Below are positions 54,658 through 63,445 of a stretch of DNA of 64,000 nt, piece after piece. Under the pieces are notes generated by a model, which was not told the origin of the DNA, made no database searches, and worked only from the letters and a program-made list of their open reading frames with translations. Made by a program: the position numbers and the translations under genes. Position 1 is the first letter of the stretch; the number at the start of each line of letters is the position of its first letter. The stretch is taken from NCBI GenBank assembly GCA_028285035.1, contig JANQQF010000127.1:45580-109579 (forward strand). The letters are read 5' to 3'. This DNA comes from Phycisphaerae bacterium (GTDB lineage Bacteria; Chloroflexota; Anaerolineae; 4572-78; J111).

Positions 54658-55173
54658 TTGAGCATTAAACTGCACCCAGTACTAATTGCCGCTGCGATTG
54701 GGTTCGTTATCCAAATACTTCTCATTTTTGCTACAGATATTCCAGTGATTGCTATGGCCTCACCTGAGGAAACGGTTAATCCTATCTCGATTGTAATAGG
54801 TTGTTTAACCTCTCTGCTTTCGCTCGTCTCCCCACTAGGTGTGGGAATGATCTATCCCTTCCTAGCTAAGGGTCAAGAACCATTAATCATACCATCAAGC
54901 GCGTTGGGCGGTGCACTTTCTGTCCTCTTGGCAAGTATATTGGGGACGATATTTCTATTATCATTTCGCTGGTTAATTATTCCGGTGATCTTCGATTTAA
55001 TCAACCCAACCATATCATTTGAAACCGTTCAGCAGGTTTTAGGAATGAATCTTATGAGTAGGGTAGCCTTATTCTCTCTTTTTATCGTCGGTTGGATCAT
55101 AAATAGTGTGATAGGCGCAGTCGGTGGCACAATAGGAGCACTCTTGATAAATAGAGGGCAACAAAAATCATAA
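54658..55173 (+). CDS. Small multipass membrane protein
   Basis: A 171-residue protein with four hydrophobic segments (about 5-28, 42-65, 80-105, 135-160). It starts with TTG after GGGGAG. The Gly-rich last helix (VIGAVGGTIGALLINRG) resembles small membrane proteins of the DUF4199/YIP kind, but no family is certain. It sits between the glycosyltransferase and the amidase with gaps of 57 and 97 bp. Confidence 0.65.
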   Translation: MSIKLHPVLIAAAIGFVIQILLIFATDIPVIAMASPEETVNPISIVIGCLTSLLSLVSPLGVGMIYPFLAKGQEPLIIPSSALGGALSVLLASILGTIFLLSFRWLIIPVIFDLINPTISFETVQQVLGMNLMSRVALFSLFIVGWIINSVIGAVGGTIGALLINRGQQKS

Positions 55174-55270
55174 CCAAAAAGATATTCCTGGATGTTGTTG
55201 GTTATGAAATTAGTTGCAAAAAAGCCAGCTAAGACATTACCTTGATAAAATTGGAAAAGGATAAACCTAT

Positions 55271-56059
55271 ATGGAACTCACGATTTCTTTAGCTCAAATG
55301 AACATTGCCTTGGGCAATCCACAGGCCAATTTGGACAAAGCTGCGGCTTGGATTGAAGAGGCAGCCCGCCGTGGCTCAGATGTTATTGTATTCCCGGAGA
55401 TGTGGAATACCGGCTATGACTGGGACAACGTCTTTGAATTGGCCCTACAGCAAAGCGAAATCGTAGAAGCTGTGGCTGGGCTGGCAAAGGAGCACAAGAT
55501 TTGGATCAATGGCTCGATGTTGGCTGAAAATGAGGCTGGCAAACCAGCCAATACCTCAATTTTATTTGACCCCAACGGCGAATCAGCCGGGGTGTATCGC
55601 AAAGTCCATCTCTTTGGGGTCATGGACGAGGACAAGTATTTAGCCTCGGGCGAGCAGCTAACCACGGTCGAGACACCGTGGGGACAAAATGGAATGTCGA
55701 TTTGCTATGATCTCCGCTTCAATGAGATGTTCCGGACCTATGCCTTATCTGGGGTTAATATGGTTTATGTTCCTGCCGAATGGCCCCATCCTCGCCTAGC
55801 TCATTGGCAGACCCTAACTCGGGCCCGGGCCATTGAAAATCAAATGTTTATTGTGGCTGTCAACGCGGCTGGCTCAACGGGCAAATATAATTTTGTCGGC
55901 CACTCCGCGATCATTGATCCCTGGGGTGATGCAATTGTGGAGGCTGGCGAAGTTGAAGTCTTGTTAACAGCCACCATCGAAACGGATATGGTCACCCAAG
56001 TACGCGAGAAGATTCCGGTCTTTAATGACCGTCGGCCTGATTTGTACAAATTGTCATAA
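55271..56059 (+). CDS. Nitrilase-superfamily amidase (carbon-nitrogen hydrolase)
   Basis: A 262-residue enzyme with the Glu-Lys-Cys triad: Glu in VIVFPEMWNTGYDW, Lys in YRKVHLFG and Cys in MSICYDLRFNEMFR. This spacing and the PAEWPHPRLAHWQTL block are typical of omega-amidase/YafV-like members, which hydrolyse 2-oxoglutaramate and similar amides. AAGGATAAAC precedes ATG. The DUF389 gene begins 18 bp after the stop. Confidence 0.92.
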   Translation: MELTISLAQMNIALGNPQANLDKAAAWIEEAARRGSDVIVFPEMWNTGYDWDNVFELALQQSEIVEAVAGLAKEHKIWINGSMLAENEAGKPANTSILFDPNGESAGVYRKVHLFGVMDEDKYLASGEQLTTVETPWGQNGMSICYDLRFNEMFRTYALSGVNMVYVPAEWPHPRLAHWQTLTRARAIENQMFIVAVNAAGSTGKYNFVGHSAIIDPWGDAIVEAGEVEVLLTATIETDMVTQVREKIPVFNDRRPDLYKLS

Positions 56060-56077
56060 AAAAATGGAACCACATTA

Positions 56078-58405
56078 ATGTCACATCATTCGGTCAAACA
56101 CATTGCCATTGCAACAGGCGAACGGAACGACTTTCGCCCTCTCCTTAATATGGGTTATTCCCTAGCCAAAGCGCATGAAGGTAAATTGACCATTGTGACT
56201 GTTCAACCTACTAATGAACCACCTGAATGGTTACGAATTCCACCCGATTTCAATGATATTCCCGTAGATGTCAAGGTCATAAAATCGAATACAGCCTCTC
56301 GTTCAATTGGCAATTACTTGGTTAACATTAAACCCGATTTGGTGCTACTCGGCTGGAAAGGTGCCCCAGATAAACTAGGATACTCGCTAGGTACAGGTCT
56401 AGACTCGGTGCTGCATCGGATTGCCTGTAATCTAATGGTGGTTAAAGCGGATAGTGCTTGGCCCGAAATCAATTTTGCTACCCAGCAGACAATGCGCGTA
56501 CTCGTGCCCATTGCCGGTGGGCCAAATGCGCCTCTCGCGATGGATTTGGCCCTCAACGCCGCAGTTACCTGCGAGGTCACAGGCCTGTATATCACCCCTG
56601 ATGATGATGATCAAGCCAGCAAAATTGCCAGTGACGAATACCTTCAGGAATTAATTGAGCCGTGGGCTGATCATCCCAATCTTACAACAAAAGTTATCAC
56701 CTCGCCGGATGTGTTTCAGGCCATCCTTGACGAGTCACAGCATTATGATTTAACTATCCTTGGGGCCAGCAATCAAAGTCTTCTGAATAAACTACTGTTT
56801 GGAGCAGTTCCACAAAAACTCGCCGAAGGCAACCCCGGCGCGACAATGATTGTGCGTCAATTTGCTGGAGCCTCCAGCACGTTATGGCAGCGGCTTTGGT
56901 GGCAACTCACCCACATTTTACCAACCCTCACCCTCGAGGAGCGCGTCGAGGTGTACAAGCAAGTTCGACGGGGGGCTCGACCGCAAATCGACTTTTTTAT
57001 GATGATTGGTTTGGCCACTGGTATTGCCACTTTTGGCTTGATGGTCAATAGCCCCGCCGTTATTATTGGGGCAATGCTGGTCGCCCCATTGATGGCTGCA
57101 ATTATGGGCTTGGGAATGGGCTTAGTGCAGGCCGACACAACTCTACTGCAAATCTCAGCCAGTGCCTCGCTGCGCGGGATGTTGTTATCGATCGGGGTTG
57201 GGTTATTGATTGGCCTTGCTGTGCCGGGGGCAGACGCAACGCCTGAAATTTTGGCCAGAACCAGTCCATCATTGTTTGATTTGGGCGTAGCCTTGGTCTC
57301 GGGATTGGCGGGGGCCTATGCGTTATGCCGTAAGGGGGTGTCCGCATCACTGCCAGGGGTGGCGATTGCTGCCGCACTTGTTCCGCCTCTGGGTGTGGTT
57401 GGCATCGGCCTCGCGTGGCTTGACTGGGGTATTGCCCAAGGGGCCTTGTTGCTCTTTATGACCAACTTGATTTCCATCAGTGCGGCCAGTGCTTTTGTCT
57501 TTTTTTTGTTGGGCTTTCGTCCCCATTTTAATCGCAAGAATGATTTGAATGTATTTGGCGGTGGGATTCTCACCTCAATCATCTTACTGGTTATCACGAC
57601 CTGGGTATTATGGGCCGTCTCGATTGGCCCTATTCGCAAAGCACGCGAGACTGAAATCATCAATGATATTTTGATGCGCGAAATCGCTGCAATGGACGTC
57701 CCAATGACCTTGGATGAATGGCACTATGTTGAGCAAGAAGGTGACGAAACGCTCAACTTAGAGGTTCAGATTAAATCACCGGGCAATCCAACCTATCAAA
57801 GTGTCGCGAGTTTTCAGGATCGCGTGGCCAATGGGTTACGTGAAGCAGGAGTCTTGACGATTGACGATCCGCTTGGCCTTTCTTTAGTGACCATCCGCAC
57901 CAATACGCTCGATCCCAGAGTACCCCCGCCAACATTGACCAGTACCCCCACCCCAACATTTACCCCAACACCAACGGGCACGCCTACGCCTGGCCCTACC
58001 CACACCCCAACTGACACAGCTACCCCAACCAATACCGCTACCCCAACTGAAACTATCACGCCTATCCCGACCGACACCGCTGTTCCAACAAGCACCCCTA
58101 TCCCAACCGACACCCCTACGGCAACCCCTACATTTACCCCAACACCTACAGATACAGCTACACCCGCCCCAACATTTACCCCAACGCCGGTTTCAGCTGT
58201 GGTGGCAAATACGGGTGGAGATGGAATTAGATTTTGGTGGAATCCAGGGGAACTACAGGCTGGGGCATTCGCCGAGGGGACGCGTTTAATTGTGCTCTAT
58301 GACGAACCAGTTGTTAATCGAGGCATCACCTGGGTTCGGGTTCAAGATGAGGCGGGGCGAATTGGCTGGGTGAGTCAAGAATTTCTTGAAGTAATCAATC
58401 AATAA
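56078..58405 (+). CDS. USP-DUF389-SH3b fusion membrane protein
   Basis: A 775-residue protein. Two universal-stress-protein-like domains occupy about 1-125 and 135-260 ([41 protein letters not shown]). A DUF389 membrane domain follows at about 280-500 with about six helices, including [19 protein letters not shown] and [27 protein letters not shown] soluble part and a TPTPT linker of about 90 residues lead to a C-terminal SH3b-like domain ending in [17 protein letters not shown] domains sense ATP or stress; the DUF389 channel- or transporter-like part has no agreed function. The SH3b probably projects outside. The three-part build is unusual. Confidence 0.88.
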   Translation: MSHHSVKHIAIATGERNDFRPLLNMGYSLAKAHEGKLTIVTVQPTNEPPEWLRIPPDFNDIPVDVKVIKSNTASRSIGNYLVNIKPDLVLLGWKGAPDKLGYSLGTGLDSVLHRIACNLMVVKADSAWPEINFATQQTMRVLVPIAGGPNAPLAMDLALNAAVTCEVTGLYITPDDDDQASKIASDEYLQELIEPWADHPNLTTKVITSPDVFQAILDESQHYDLTILGASNQSLLNKLLFGAVPQKLAEGNPGATMIVRQFAGASSTLWQRLWWQLTHILPTLTLEERVEVYKQVRRGARPQIDFFMMIGLATGIATFGLMVNSPAVIIGAMLVAPLMAAIMGLGMGLVQADTTLLQISASASLRGMLLSIGVGLLIGLAVPGADATPEILARTSPSLFDLGVALVSGLAGAYALCRKGVSASLPGVAIAAALVPPLGVVGIGLAWLDWGIAQGALLLFMTNLISISAASAFVFFLLGFRPHFNRKNDLNVFGGGILTSIILLVITTWVLWAVSIGPIRKARETEIINDILMREIAAMDVPMTLDEWHYVEQEGDETLNLEVQIKSPGNPTYQSVASFQDRVANGLREAGVLTIDDPLGLSLVTIRTNTLDPRVPPPTLTSTPTPTFTPTPTGTPTPGPTHTPTDTATPTNTATPTETITPIPTDTAVPTSTPIPTDTPTATPTFTPTPTDTATPAPTFTPTPVSAVVANTGGDGIRFWWNPGELQAGAFAEGTRLIVLYDEPVVNRGITWVRVQDEAGRIGWVSQEFLEVINQ

Positions 58406-58425
58406 CGAATGATTTGAGTTTGCTT

Positions 58426-59451
58426 CTACAATACCGTGCCTAATCGATCAAGCAGCACGTCTATCGTATCTACAGGTTGTCCAGCATCAAACAAGAGATA
58501 TTTCCCCGCCTCACGTGGATGGGCGTGTGTGGCACTGGCTAGGCGCAGATGACGATTGACCACAACTTTATGCCCACCTTGAATCCCCATATGCCCAGCC
58601 ACAAGAAAATTCTGTGGCGCAAAATTATCTGATAATCCAATCAGCAACGCATCAAGAAAAATCCCATAATCAGAATTACCGTACTCTTCTTCACATCGCG
58701 TAAACAAAGCAGGCCATAACAAATCACGGAATGCCACTTGACTGGTGGCAATAAAGCCGCGCAGCAGATCATTGTAGCGCGGATCCTCAGGTCCCGACAC
58801 AGCTAAGTATTCGGAAGCCAATGTCTCGTAAGATACGTGCTGCCATTTGGCATATGCATTCCGCAAGGCTCGAACATCCTCTTTGGCAATGGCTTCATCT
58901 GCCTCGGTGAGAACCGCCTTATGATCCCAATTCAAAAGTTGATGAAGATTTTCAGGAATTGTTGTTTCAGCACACGCGCCAGCGTGGGTAATGGTCACGC
59001 CAGCCTTAGTTCGCACATAAAAAGGAAGCTGATCAAAGAAAGTTATCACGTCGGTGCGACAATCTCGCTCGGTTAAAGCTGCCTCAAATTCAGGCGTGTA
59101 CACTCGGCTACCTTTTGATAAAGCAAAATGATATAAGTGAGGCATCTCATGATTGCCACAAAGATAAACAATAGCCTCACCAAACTGCTCCTGTAACGCC
59201 AAAATATCGAAGACCATATCCAATGATTTATCCACCTTCATTGGTTTTGGCGGATGGATTACATCACCAGCGAAGATAAGCCCATCGGCCTCTCCCTGCG
59301 CGTTCAAGGCAAGAAAATGATCTCGATAACGGCAATACGCATCCCAATCACCGTGCAAATCAGTAACAACCATCACTTTGCCAGCGTTGATGGACCACAG
59401 ACGAGGGGTAGATTTTTCAAGCGAAAGAGGCTTATCAAGTGAAGGGGACAT
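58426..59451 (-). CDS. Metallophosphoesterase
   Basis: A 341-residue calcineurin-like phosphoesterase from ATG 59451 (preferred over TTG at 59493). Metal-binding blocks are VVTDLHGDWDAY, GLIFAGDVIHP, YLCGNHEMPHLYH, ITHAGACAE and VAGHMGIQGGHKV. It hydrolyses phosphomono- or diesters; bis-nucleoside tetraphosphatases and protein phosphatases share these motifs, so the substrate is open. Its start overlaps the end of a small membrane ORF by 17 nt on the same strand. Confidence 0.88.
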   Translation of the reverse strand: MSPSLDKPLSLEKSTPRLWSINAGKVMVVTDLHGDWDAYCRYRDHFLALNAQGEADGLIFAGDVIHPPKPMKVDKSLDMVFDILALQEQFGEAIVYLCGNHEMPHLYHFALSKGSRVYTPEFEAALTERDCRTDVITFFDQLPFYVRTKAGVTITHAGACAETTIPENLHQLLNWDHKAVLTEADEAIAKEDVRALRNAYAKWQHVSYETLASEYLAVSGPEDPRYNDLLRGFIATSQVAFRDLLWPALFTRCEEEYGNSDYGIFLDALLIGLSDNFAPQNFLVAGHMGIQGGHKVVVNRHLRLASATHAHPREAGKYLLFDAGQPVDTIDVLLDRLGTVL

Positions 59452-59599
59452 AAAATTTCCGGAAGTTTCTAAGTAATGAGAAGAAAAGGGCAAAGAACGC
59501 TGTCGTTGCAGCCAATAATGTCAAGGCAATTACACCTCGGCCCCCACTCTCAAAAAGCGGATGATCAACAGGCAATTGTTGTTTGTCAAATAGTTTCAT
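59435..59599 (-). CDS. Small membrane protein (54 residues)
   Basis: A short gene found by reading the minus strand. It begins MKLFDKQQLPVDHPLFESGG and contains one membrane segment (about residues 22-43, GVIALTLLAATTAFFALFFSLL), ending in a basic RNFRKFYVPFT. The stop overlaps the metallophosphoesterase start by 17 nt, so the two are likely co-translated. A weak AGAG lies about 10 bases before ATG. The function is unknown. Confidence 0.55.
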   Translation of the reverse strand: MKLFDKQQLPVDHPLFESGGRGVIALTLLAATTAFFALFFSLLRNFRKFYVPFT

Positions 59600-59682
59600 A
59601 GTTACATTTCTCTATTCGTACGTCAGTAATCGATATTGTAGCATACTATGATAAACCTTACTATATCATCGTTAACAGGATA

Positions 59683-59711
59683 TTGTGTGAAGCTATGAGG
59701 TGAAGTACAAT
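59683..59711 (+). promoter_or_regulatory. Sigma70-type promoter of the hydroxyacid dehydrogenase gene
   Basis: TTGTGT (59683-59688), a 17-bp spacer and TACAAT (59706-59711) lie 36 bp before the ATG at 59747. GAGGGGGT gives the ribosome site. Confidence 0.6.
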
Positions 59712-59746
59712 CCATTTCTAAAATTTATCTCAATTGAGGGGGTATT

Positions 59747-60649
59747 ATGGCAGAAAAGATAGGGTTTGTTGGTTTGGGAATTATGGGGCAAGGTATGGCC
59801 CTTAATCTTATAAAAGCTGGTTTCTCAATCACTGTATGGAATCGTACGGCTAGTAAGGCTGATCCAATTGTAGCTCAGGGTGGGCAGTTAGCTCAAAATC
59901 CGGCTGAGGTCGCCGCCAATAGCGACATTGTGGTGGTTTGTGTCAGCGATACACCTGATGTTGAGCACGTGGTATTGGGGGAAAACGGGATTATTGAAGG
60001 AGCATCTTCAGGTGATCTCGTCATCGATTGTAGCACCATTAGCCCCGCTGCCACCCGTGACATCGCTGAAAAACTGTCAGCAAAAGGCGTGTCAATGCTT
60101 GACGCACCGATCAGTGGCGGAAGCGAAGGGGCTGTTAATGGCACCTTATCAATTATGATTGGTGGGGCAAGCGCAGACTTTGAACGAGCTAAATCCGTTT
60201 TCGAAGCAATGGGTAAAACCATCACCCATGTCGGCGAAATCGGCGCAGGTCAAACCGTCAAGGCGGTCAACCAAGTCCTAGTTGTAGGGAATGCTTTGGC
60301 TATGTGTGAAGCCTTTATGTTGGCACAAGCAGGCGGAGTTGATCTTAAAACAACACTCAAAGCTGTTGAAGCAGGTGCAGCCGGGAGCTGGATGTTGTCC
60401 AATCGAGGGCCGCAGATTATTGAGCGAGATTGGCGACCCGGTTTTACAATTGATTTGCAACAAAAAGATTTACGTTTAGTGTTAGAAGCGGCTGATGAGC
60501 TAGGCGTCCCTCTGCCAGGGACCTCCCTTATCTTCCAGTTATATCGCACCCTACAAGCCCAAGGTTTGGGTGAACAAGGTAATCATTTATTGATTCGCGC
60601 CTTGGAAAATCTGGCAGGCTTCTCAGTGGGAGCTTCCACCGAAGGTTAA
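59747..60649 (+). CDS. Beta-hydroxyacid dehydrogenase (GarR/MmsB-like)
   Basis: A 300-residue NAD(P)-dependent enzyme. It has KIGFVGLGIMGQGMALNL for the dinucleotide fold, the substrate motif DAPISGGSEGAVNGTL, and GAGQTVKAVNQVLV with the catalytic Lys (usually G-x-G-x-x-x-K-x-x-x-N). FTIDLQQKDLRLVLEAADELG completes the pattern. The family includes 3-hydroxyisobutyrate dehydrogenase and tartronate-semialdehyde reductase; the substrate cannot be chosen by eye. It has its own promoter. Confidence 0.92.
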   Translation: MAEKIGFVGLGIMGQGMALNLIKAGFSITVWNRTASKADPIVAQGGQLAQNPAEVAANSDIVVVCVSDTPDVEHVVLGENGIIEGASSGDLVIDCSTISPAATRDIAEKLSAKGVSMLDAPISGGSEGAVNGTLSIMIGGASADFERAKSVFEAMGKTITHVGEIGAGQTVKAVNQVLVVGNALAMCEAFMLAQAGGVDLKTTLKAVEAGAAGSWMLSNRGPQIIERDWRPGFTIDLQQKDLRLVLEAADELGVPLPGTSLIFQLYRTLQAQGLGEQGNHLLIRALENLAGFSVGASTEG

Positions 60650-60666
60650 TTTGATTGACGACAAAA

Positions 60667-60719
60667 TTGACACTGAGATTGGGCCATAGTACAATCCAGC
60701 CTAACTGCACACGTGTGCA
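60667..60719 (+). promoter_or_regulatory. Strong promoter with a palindromic operator-like site
   Basis: TTGACA (60667-60672), 17 bp, TACAAT (60690-60695) is a near-consensus promoter for the lipoprotein gene at 60886. Directly downstream, at about +5 to +18, TGCACACGTGTGCA (60706-60719) is a perfect 14-bp palindrome, well placed to block transcription when bound. Confidence 0.65.
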
Positions 60720-60794
60720 CTACAACGCTTAAGCATCTCAAGACCAAAACAAATATATTCAGAGTTTTTAGTAAAGCTGATTCAATAAAAATGT

Positions 60795-60823
60795 TTGTTC
60801 AAAATAGTATCTTTTGATATACT
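60795..60823 (+). promoter_or_regulatory. Second promoter of the FGE-like lipoprotein gene
   Basis: TTGTTC (60795-60800), a 17-bp spacer and an extended -10 TGATATACT (TATACT at 60818-60823) give a second, proximal promoter about 60 bp before the start codon. The gene may be driven from two sites. Confidence 0.5.
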
Positions 60824-60885
60824 CCGGTCTTTAGAAATGCGCAAGCCAAATAATTTATCTAAACCAATGGAGGAGATAAAACGTT

Positions 60886-61944
60886 ATGAAAAAGTTGTTC
60901 TTATTTGTTGTTATGATGGCCTTGGCAGCCGTCCTTGTGGCCTGTGGGCCACCCGATGGAGAGCCTGGGGGAAGTAGTGATGGTGAAAGCAGTGCAAGTA
61001 CTAGCTCAGAGCCGGCTGCAACCAATACGCCGGTTGTTTTAGCGACACCAACCCCAAGACCAGCCCCACCAACTCCAACCCCACGTCCAACGGCGACACC
61101 TATTCCCCCAACAGAGACGCCAGCTCCTATCGAGTCAGCTGAGGAAGAGGAAGCAACCGAAGAAGAAGCGGCGGCAGAGGAAGCTGAAGCCGAACCAACT
61201 GAAGAACCAACCCCAACTGTACCACCACCACCACCCATCACTGATGACATGGTGATGATTGAGGCTGGCACATTTACTATGGGGCAAGATGGTAGCAAGC
61301 CAAAGAATGGTCCGGCTCACGAAGTTAACTTAGAGGCTTATGAAATCGACCGTTTTGAAGTATCAAACGACGATTTTGCGGCCTTCGTAGAAGCGACGGG
61401 TTATGTTTCTTATGCTGAAGAAAACAGCAGCAAAAACTGGCGTGATGCAGCCGTAGACAAAGGGGCCCACCCCGTTGTTTATGTCACCTGGAATGACGCC
61501 ACAGCCTTCTGTGAGTGGGCTGGCAAGCGCCTACCGACAGAAGCTGAGTGGGAACGTGCCGCTCGTGGTACAGATACTCGCTTGTATCCTTGGGGTGATG
61601 ATTTCCCTGGCGATGATGTTGTTGCCACGTTTGGTAACTTCTACGAAACAGGTCTGCGTAGCACCTTCCCTGGTGGCGCTTTTGCTGATGGGGCCAGCCC
61701 AGACGGTGTATTCGATATGGCTGGTAATGTTCGCGAATGGGTTGAAGATGCGTTCTTACCCTACCCAGGCGCAGCGGCTGACGCGGATCCCTTCTTTGGT
61801 GACGAAAACCGCGTAAATCGTGGTGGCGGCTGGTTTGACGGCCAAGATGGTGAGTTGGTTACCACCTACAACCGTAATGCAGGTCCACCCGACACCAGCG
61901 CTAACGATGATATCGGTTTCCGCTGTGTACGTGACCCACAGTAA
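60886..61944 (+). CDS. Lipoprotein with formylglycine-generating-enzyme-like domain
   Basis: A 352-residue lipoprotein. The signal peptide ends in a lipobox LVAC (Cys22). A long linker rich in Thr/Pro, then Glu/Ala, extends to about 118. An FGE-sulfatase (SUMF1) domain follows: MVMIEAGTFTMGQDG, VSNDDFAAFVEATGYVSYAEE, HPVVYVTWNDATAFCEWAGKRLPTEAEWERAARG, NVREWVEDAFLP and a terminal IGFRCVRDP. Many extracellular members are non-catalytic or binding variants. The cysteine pair of true FGEs is not evident here. GGAGGAG precedes ATG. Confidence 0.88.
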   Translation: MKKLFLFVVMMALAAVLVACGPPDGEPGGSSDGESSASTSSEPAATNTPVVLATPTPRPAPPTPTPRPTATPIPPTETPAPIESAEEEEATEEEAAAEEAEAEPTEEPTPTVPPPPPITDDMVMIEAGTFTMGQDGSKPKNGPAHEVNLEAYEIDRFEVSNDDFAAFVEATGYVSYAEENSSKNWRDAAVDKGAHPVVYVTWNDATAFCEWAGKRLPTEAEWERAARGTDTRLYPWGDDFPGDDVVATFGNFYETGLRSTFPGGAFADGASPDGVFDMAGNVREWVEDAFLPYPGAAADADPFFGDENRVNRGGGWFDGQDGELVTTYNRNAGPPDTSANDDIGFRCVRDPQ

Positions 61945-61963
61945 GCTAACTTTTTAATTTTTC

Positions 61964-62006
61964 AATAAAAAACACCCAGCTTTTCAAGGTTGGGTGTTTT
62001 TTTATT
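61964..62006. terminator. Bidirectional intrinsic terminator
   Basis: AATAAAAAACACCCA (61964-61978) pairs with TGGGTGTTTTTTTATT (61991-62006), apart from one extra T, with a 12-nt loop and T-runs on both strands, 20 bp after the stop codon. Confidence 0.88.
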
Positions 62007-62064
62007 TACCCTAATCGTGCTATAACTCAACATCAAATGACAATAATTTCAGAAAGGGACAGAG

Positions 62065-62979
62065 ATGGGGCAGAGGATACATTACAGATTCTTGAGTTAT
62101 ATCATTATTCTTCTCATTATCGTTCAGTGTCAGCCACTCAATGAGACGATTACTGCCCCTGATGTACCAACTACCTCTCCCACGATAGAACCAACCGTCA
62201 CACTGGCGCAAGATGCGGATTTGCTAGACGTTATAAGACAACGAGAGATTCTTCGCATTGGCATTCGTATTTGGCCCAGCGCAGAATACACCCCACCTGC
62301 ATTTCGTGGTGCCTCAAATGCTGTCACAGGTGGTATTCTTCAAGGATTTGAGGTCGATGTAGCCAAAGTTTTAGCTGAAGGACTAGAGCTTGAGTTGGAA
62401 CTTGTTGAAGCTTACCCGCCAGTCATCAATAGTGGCGATTGGCAGGGGGCCTGGGATATTGCCTTAGCTACCCTGACACCGCAAAACACAAACGAAGAAG
62501 TGCTCTATTCCGAACCATATGGTTATTTGCCGTTGGCTCTTGCCGTTCCTACTAACAGCGAGATTTCCTCAATTGATCAGTTGGGGGGGCAGCCAGTGGC
62601 AGTTCTTGAGCACAGCACCTATCATCAAGCGGCAATCCAGGCTGGGCAAATTCCGGTAGAATTACAACTCGTACCCGTGAGTAGTTTGCCTAAAGCAATC
62701 CGGCAATTAGGGTCACCCGAGAACAATGAGTTTGCCGCACTATTTGGTCCCACCCCAATCCTACAGGCTGCCCAAACTCAAGGAGAAACAATCCAACTGC
62801 TTCAAACTACACAACCAGCCATTGTACAGCCATTAGTTGTGGCTGTTGCCCCACAAGACGACTGGCTTAATAATCGCCTTCTCGAAGAAATCAATCAAGT
62901 TTTCCAAGAAGCACATCGTCAAGGTATTTTGGCTGAGATTTATTTGCAATGGTATGGAGAGGATTTGAGTCGGTACTAA
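62065..62979 (+). CDS. Family-3 solute-binding lipoprotein
   Basis: A 304-residue periplasmic-type binding protein. A hydrophobic signal ends in a probable lipobox IVQC near residue 22. The SBP_bac_3 fold follows, with ILRIGIRIWPSAEYTPPAF, QGFEVDVAKVLAEGLELELELVEA, WDIALATLTPQNTNEEVLYSEPYGY and a C-terminal NRLLEEINQVFQEAHRQGILAEIYLQWYGED. Such proteins bind amino acids or sense them for receptors. There is no permease or ATPase next to it, so it may feed an ABC system encoded elsewhere. Confidence 0.88.
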   Translation: MGQRIHYRFLSYIIILLIIVQCQPLNETITAPDVPTTSPTIEPTVTLAQDADLLDVIRQREILRIGIRIWPSAEYTPPAFRGASNAVTGGILQGFEVDVAKVLAEGLELELELVEAYPPVINSGDWQGAWDIALATLTPQNTNEEVLYSEPYGYLPLALAVPTNSEISSIDQLGGQPVAVLEHSTYHQAAIQAGQIPVELQLVPVSSLPKAIRQLGSPENNEFAALFGPTPILQAAQTQGETIQLLQTTQPAIVQPLVVAVAPQDDWLNNRLLEEINQVFQEAHRQGILAEIYLQWYGEDLSRY

Positions 62980-63445
62980 GAAATGTTATGATTTAAGCCT
63001 TAGCGCTAAACAGAACAAATTCGTTTGACGTACATGCCCAGACATGTTATACTTGCCCATTATTCTAAAGTTCAGCAAACCAAATTTTATTAAACTATTT
63101 TTCAAATTACTACCAATTTTTTTGATAAAGTAACTAAAACGCTGAAAATATTACACTTTACACCTATTATTTAATCCCACAAACCCTTTGCCGGGAAGCA
63201 ATTTATTTATTACAGATCAAGGTTGATCTTTATAGAATTATCCAGACATTCGAATACATCGTAAGTCTTTGATAATTTTCTTAGCTATCAACTAAGTATT
63301 TTTTAGTGCTAATTCAGCTATGTTAGAAAAATCGAAATTTGAAAGGAGGTGATGCGTAAAATTCGCTAAATTCCCATACAACTAATAACTTTAGTTTACA
63401 AATTATAGTTGATTTAATCTTAACTTAAAGAAGGAGAAGACTTTA
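62980..63445 (+). other. Long AT-rich leader with promoter and small stem-loop
   Basis: 466 bp without a gene. At 63025-63053 a good promoter reads TTGACG, 17 bp, TATACT; its spacer holds ACATG-CCCAGA-CATGT, an inverted repeat that could be an operator. The following leader is about 385 nt and AT-rich. AGATCA-AGGT-TGATCT at about 63214-63229 could form a small stem. A short peptide ORF lies near its end. The length is unusual for a simple promoter region and may hold post-transcriptional control. Confidence 0.55.
63341..63369 (+). promoter_or_regulatory. Near-perfect Shine-Dalgarno with a five-codon ORF
   Basis: GAAAGGAGGTGAT (63341-63353) matches the 3' end of 16S rRNA over almost its full length. 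It is followed at once by ATG CGT AAA ATT CGC TAA (63352-63369), encoding MRKIR. This lies about 77 nt before the binding-protein gene. It could be a leader peptide or a ribosome stand-by site. Confidence 0.45.

Noticed and set aside
57814..58113. Minus-strand ORF rich in Val-Gly
   Set aside because: It is the antisense of the TPTPT linker of the DUF389 fusion gene; the repeat explains the open frame.
60855..61298. Minus-strand ORF rich in Ser/Gly/Val
   Set aside because: It is the antisense of the linker in the FGE-like lipoprotein and has no start signals.
62980..63445. tRNA or other known structured RNA in the long gap
   Set aside because: No cloverleaf, T-loop sequence or known riboswitch core was recognised by eye; only short stems are present.
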